A stretch of 5,859 nt of DNA from an uncultured Clostridia bacterium (GTDB lineage Bacteria; Bacillota; Clostridia; Christensenellales; Aristaeellaceae), in assembly GCA_904420265.1 (NCBI GenBank), contig CAJFUU010000014.1, forward strand, positions 1 to 5,859, read 5' to 3'. The first letter of the stretch is position 1, and the number at the start of each line of letters is the position of its first letter. Below are positions 5,379 through 5,859 of the stretch, piece after piece. The notes under the pieces were generated by a model. That model was not told the origin of the DNA, did no database searches, and saw only the letters and a program-made list of their open reading frames with translations. A program made the translations under genes and the position numbers.

Positions 5379-5859
5379 CCATCCAGGAGAGCTCACTTTT
5401 GCGTAGCCGTCCTGTCCGCCATACCCTCTTCCGCTGCATCCCTGTCTTTCTCCAGCGTTTCGCCCTGTTCCCCATTTGGAGAAGGCCATCTCCCTTGTAC
5501 GACGGCCCTGCCCACTGCCCCCTCTTCTTCTGCATCCCCCTGTGACAGTTACATTTTTCTCCAGTGTTTCGCTCCGCTCTCCATCCAAGGAGAACCATCC
5601 CCCTTTATATAGCGGCCTCACTCTTCACTTCCCACATTTTCTGCTGCACCCCTTTGCGGCGATTATATTCTTTCTACAGCGGTTTGTTTCGCCCTCTATT
5701 TGGAGAAGGCCCTTCCCTTTTGCATAGCAGCCCTGCTCGCTACCCCCTCTTCTGCATCCCTCTGCGACAGTTATATCTTTTCTCCAGCGTTTTGCTCCTC
5801 TCCCCCATCTGAGGAAAACCATTTTCTCTTGCATAGCGGCCCTGCGTACCACGCCTCTC
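5379..5859 (+). repeat. Repeat array C: pyrimidine-rich diverged tandem repeats, period about 111 bases, running off the window
   Basis: The landmark GGAGA or its variant starts at 5386, 5478, 5589, 5702 and 5811 (GAGGA), spacings 92, 111, 113 and 109. A second landmark, TTTCTCCAGCGTTT, occurs near 5447, 5556, 5670 (as TTTCTACAGCGGTT) and 5779. Between them units share TTGCATAGCGGCCCTG, CCCCTCTTCTGCATCCC and GCGACAGTTATAT. The + strand is strongly C/T-rich. Frames on the - strand show partly repeated basic peptides with period near 37 residues, but the spacing changes break the frame and no RBS is seen, so this is judged non-coding. The array continues past the end of the window. Confidence 0.85.

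Noticed and set aside
4972..5598. 208-residue - strand frame with repeated basic peptides over array C and element R
   Set aside because: Unit spacing of 92-113 breaks the frame, composition is unusual and no start signal is seen; kept as a repeat, not a gene.

Overview
The window looks like a GC-rich bacterial chromosome, most likely a Firmicute of the Clostridia type. This is inferred from strong purine-rich ribosome binding sites (GAGGAG, AGGAGG), a near-consensus SigA promoter, a probable TTG start with a Lys-Arg signal peptide, and the protein families present. No taxonomic marker is present, so lineage is not certain.

Only three genes can be supported, all on the + strand: (1) positions 1-723, the C-terminal 240 residues of an AMP-forming acyl-CoA synthetase whose 5' part lies outside the window; (2) positions 1930-3096, a complete fold-type I PLP-dependent aminotransferase of the class I/II, DapL/alanine-aminotransferase-like type; (3) positions 4312-4905, a small secreted protein of unknown function with its own promoter, a strong RBS and a downstream hairpin terminator. 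The first two are ordinary metabolic enzymes. Nothing shows that the three genes act together, and 1.2 kb gaps argue against one operon.

The unusual part is what lies between them. The three genes cover about 42% of the window. The rest is three long intergenic blocks filled largely with old, diverged repeats. Block 1 (724-1923) holds array A, with a period of about 190-220 bases and signs of a half-period near 105. Block 2 (3097-4246) holds array B, about six units of 122-133 bases, and then a separate element (L). Block 3 (4906-5859) holds an inverted copy (R) of that element and then pyrimidine-rich array C, with a period near 111 bases that runs off the window end. Array B units keep a 7-bp stem (CTTGCGG/CCGCAAG) whose changes preserve pairing only in + strand RNA, by G-U wobbles. 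Array C units show a 5-bp stem, including one compensatory G-C to A-U change. Elements L and R lie in opposite orientation on either side of the secreted-protein gene.

No tRNA, rRNA, CRISPR, transposase or recognisable defence gene is visible. The best candidate for something undescribed is this set of repeat-filled intergenic regions with apparently conserved RNA hairpins; that they are functional is inference only.
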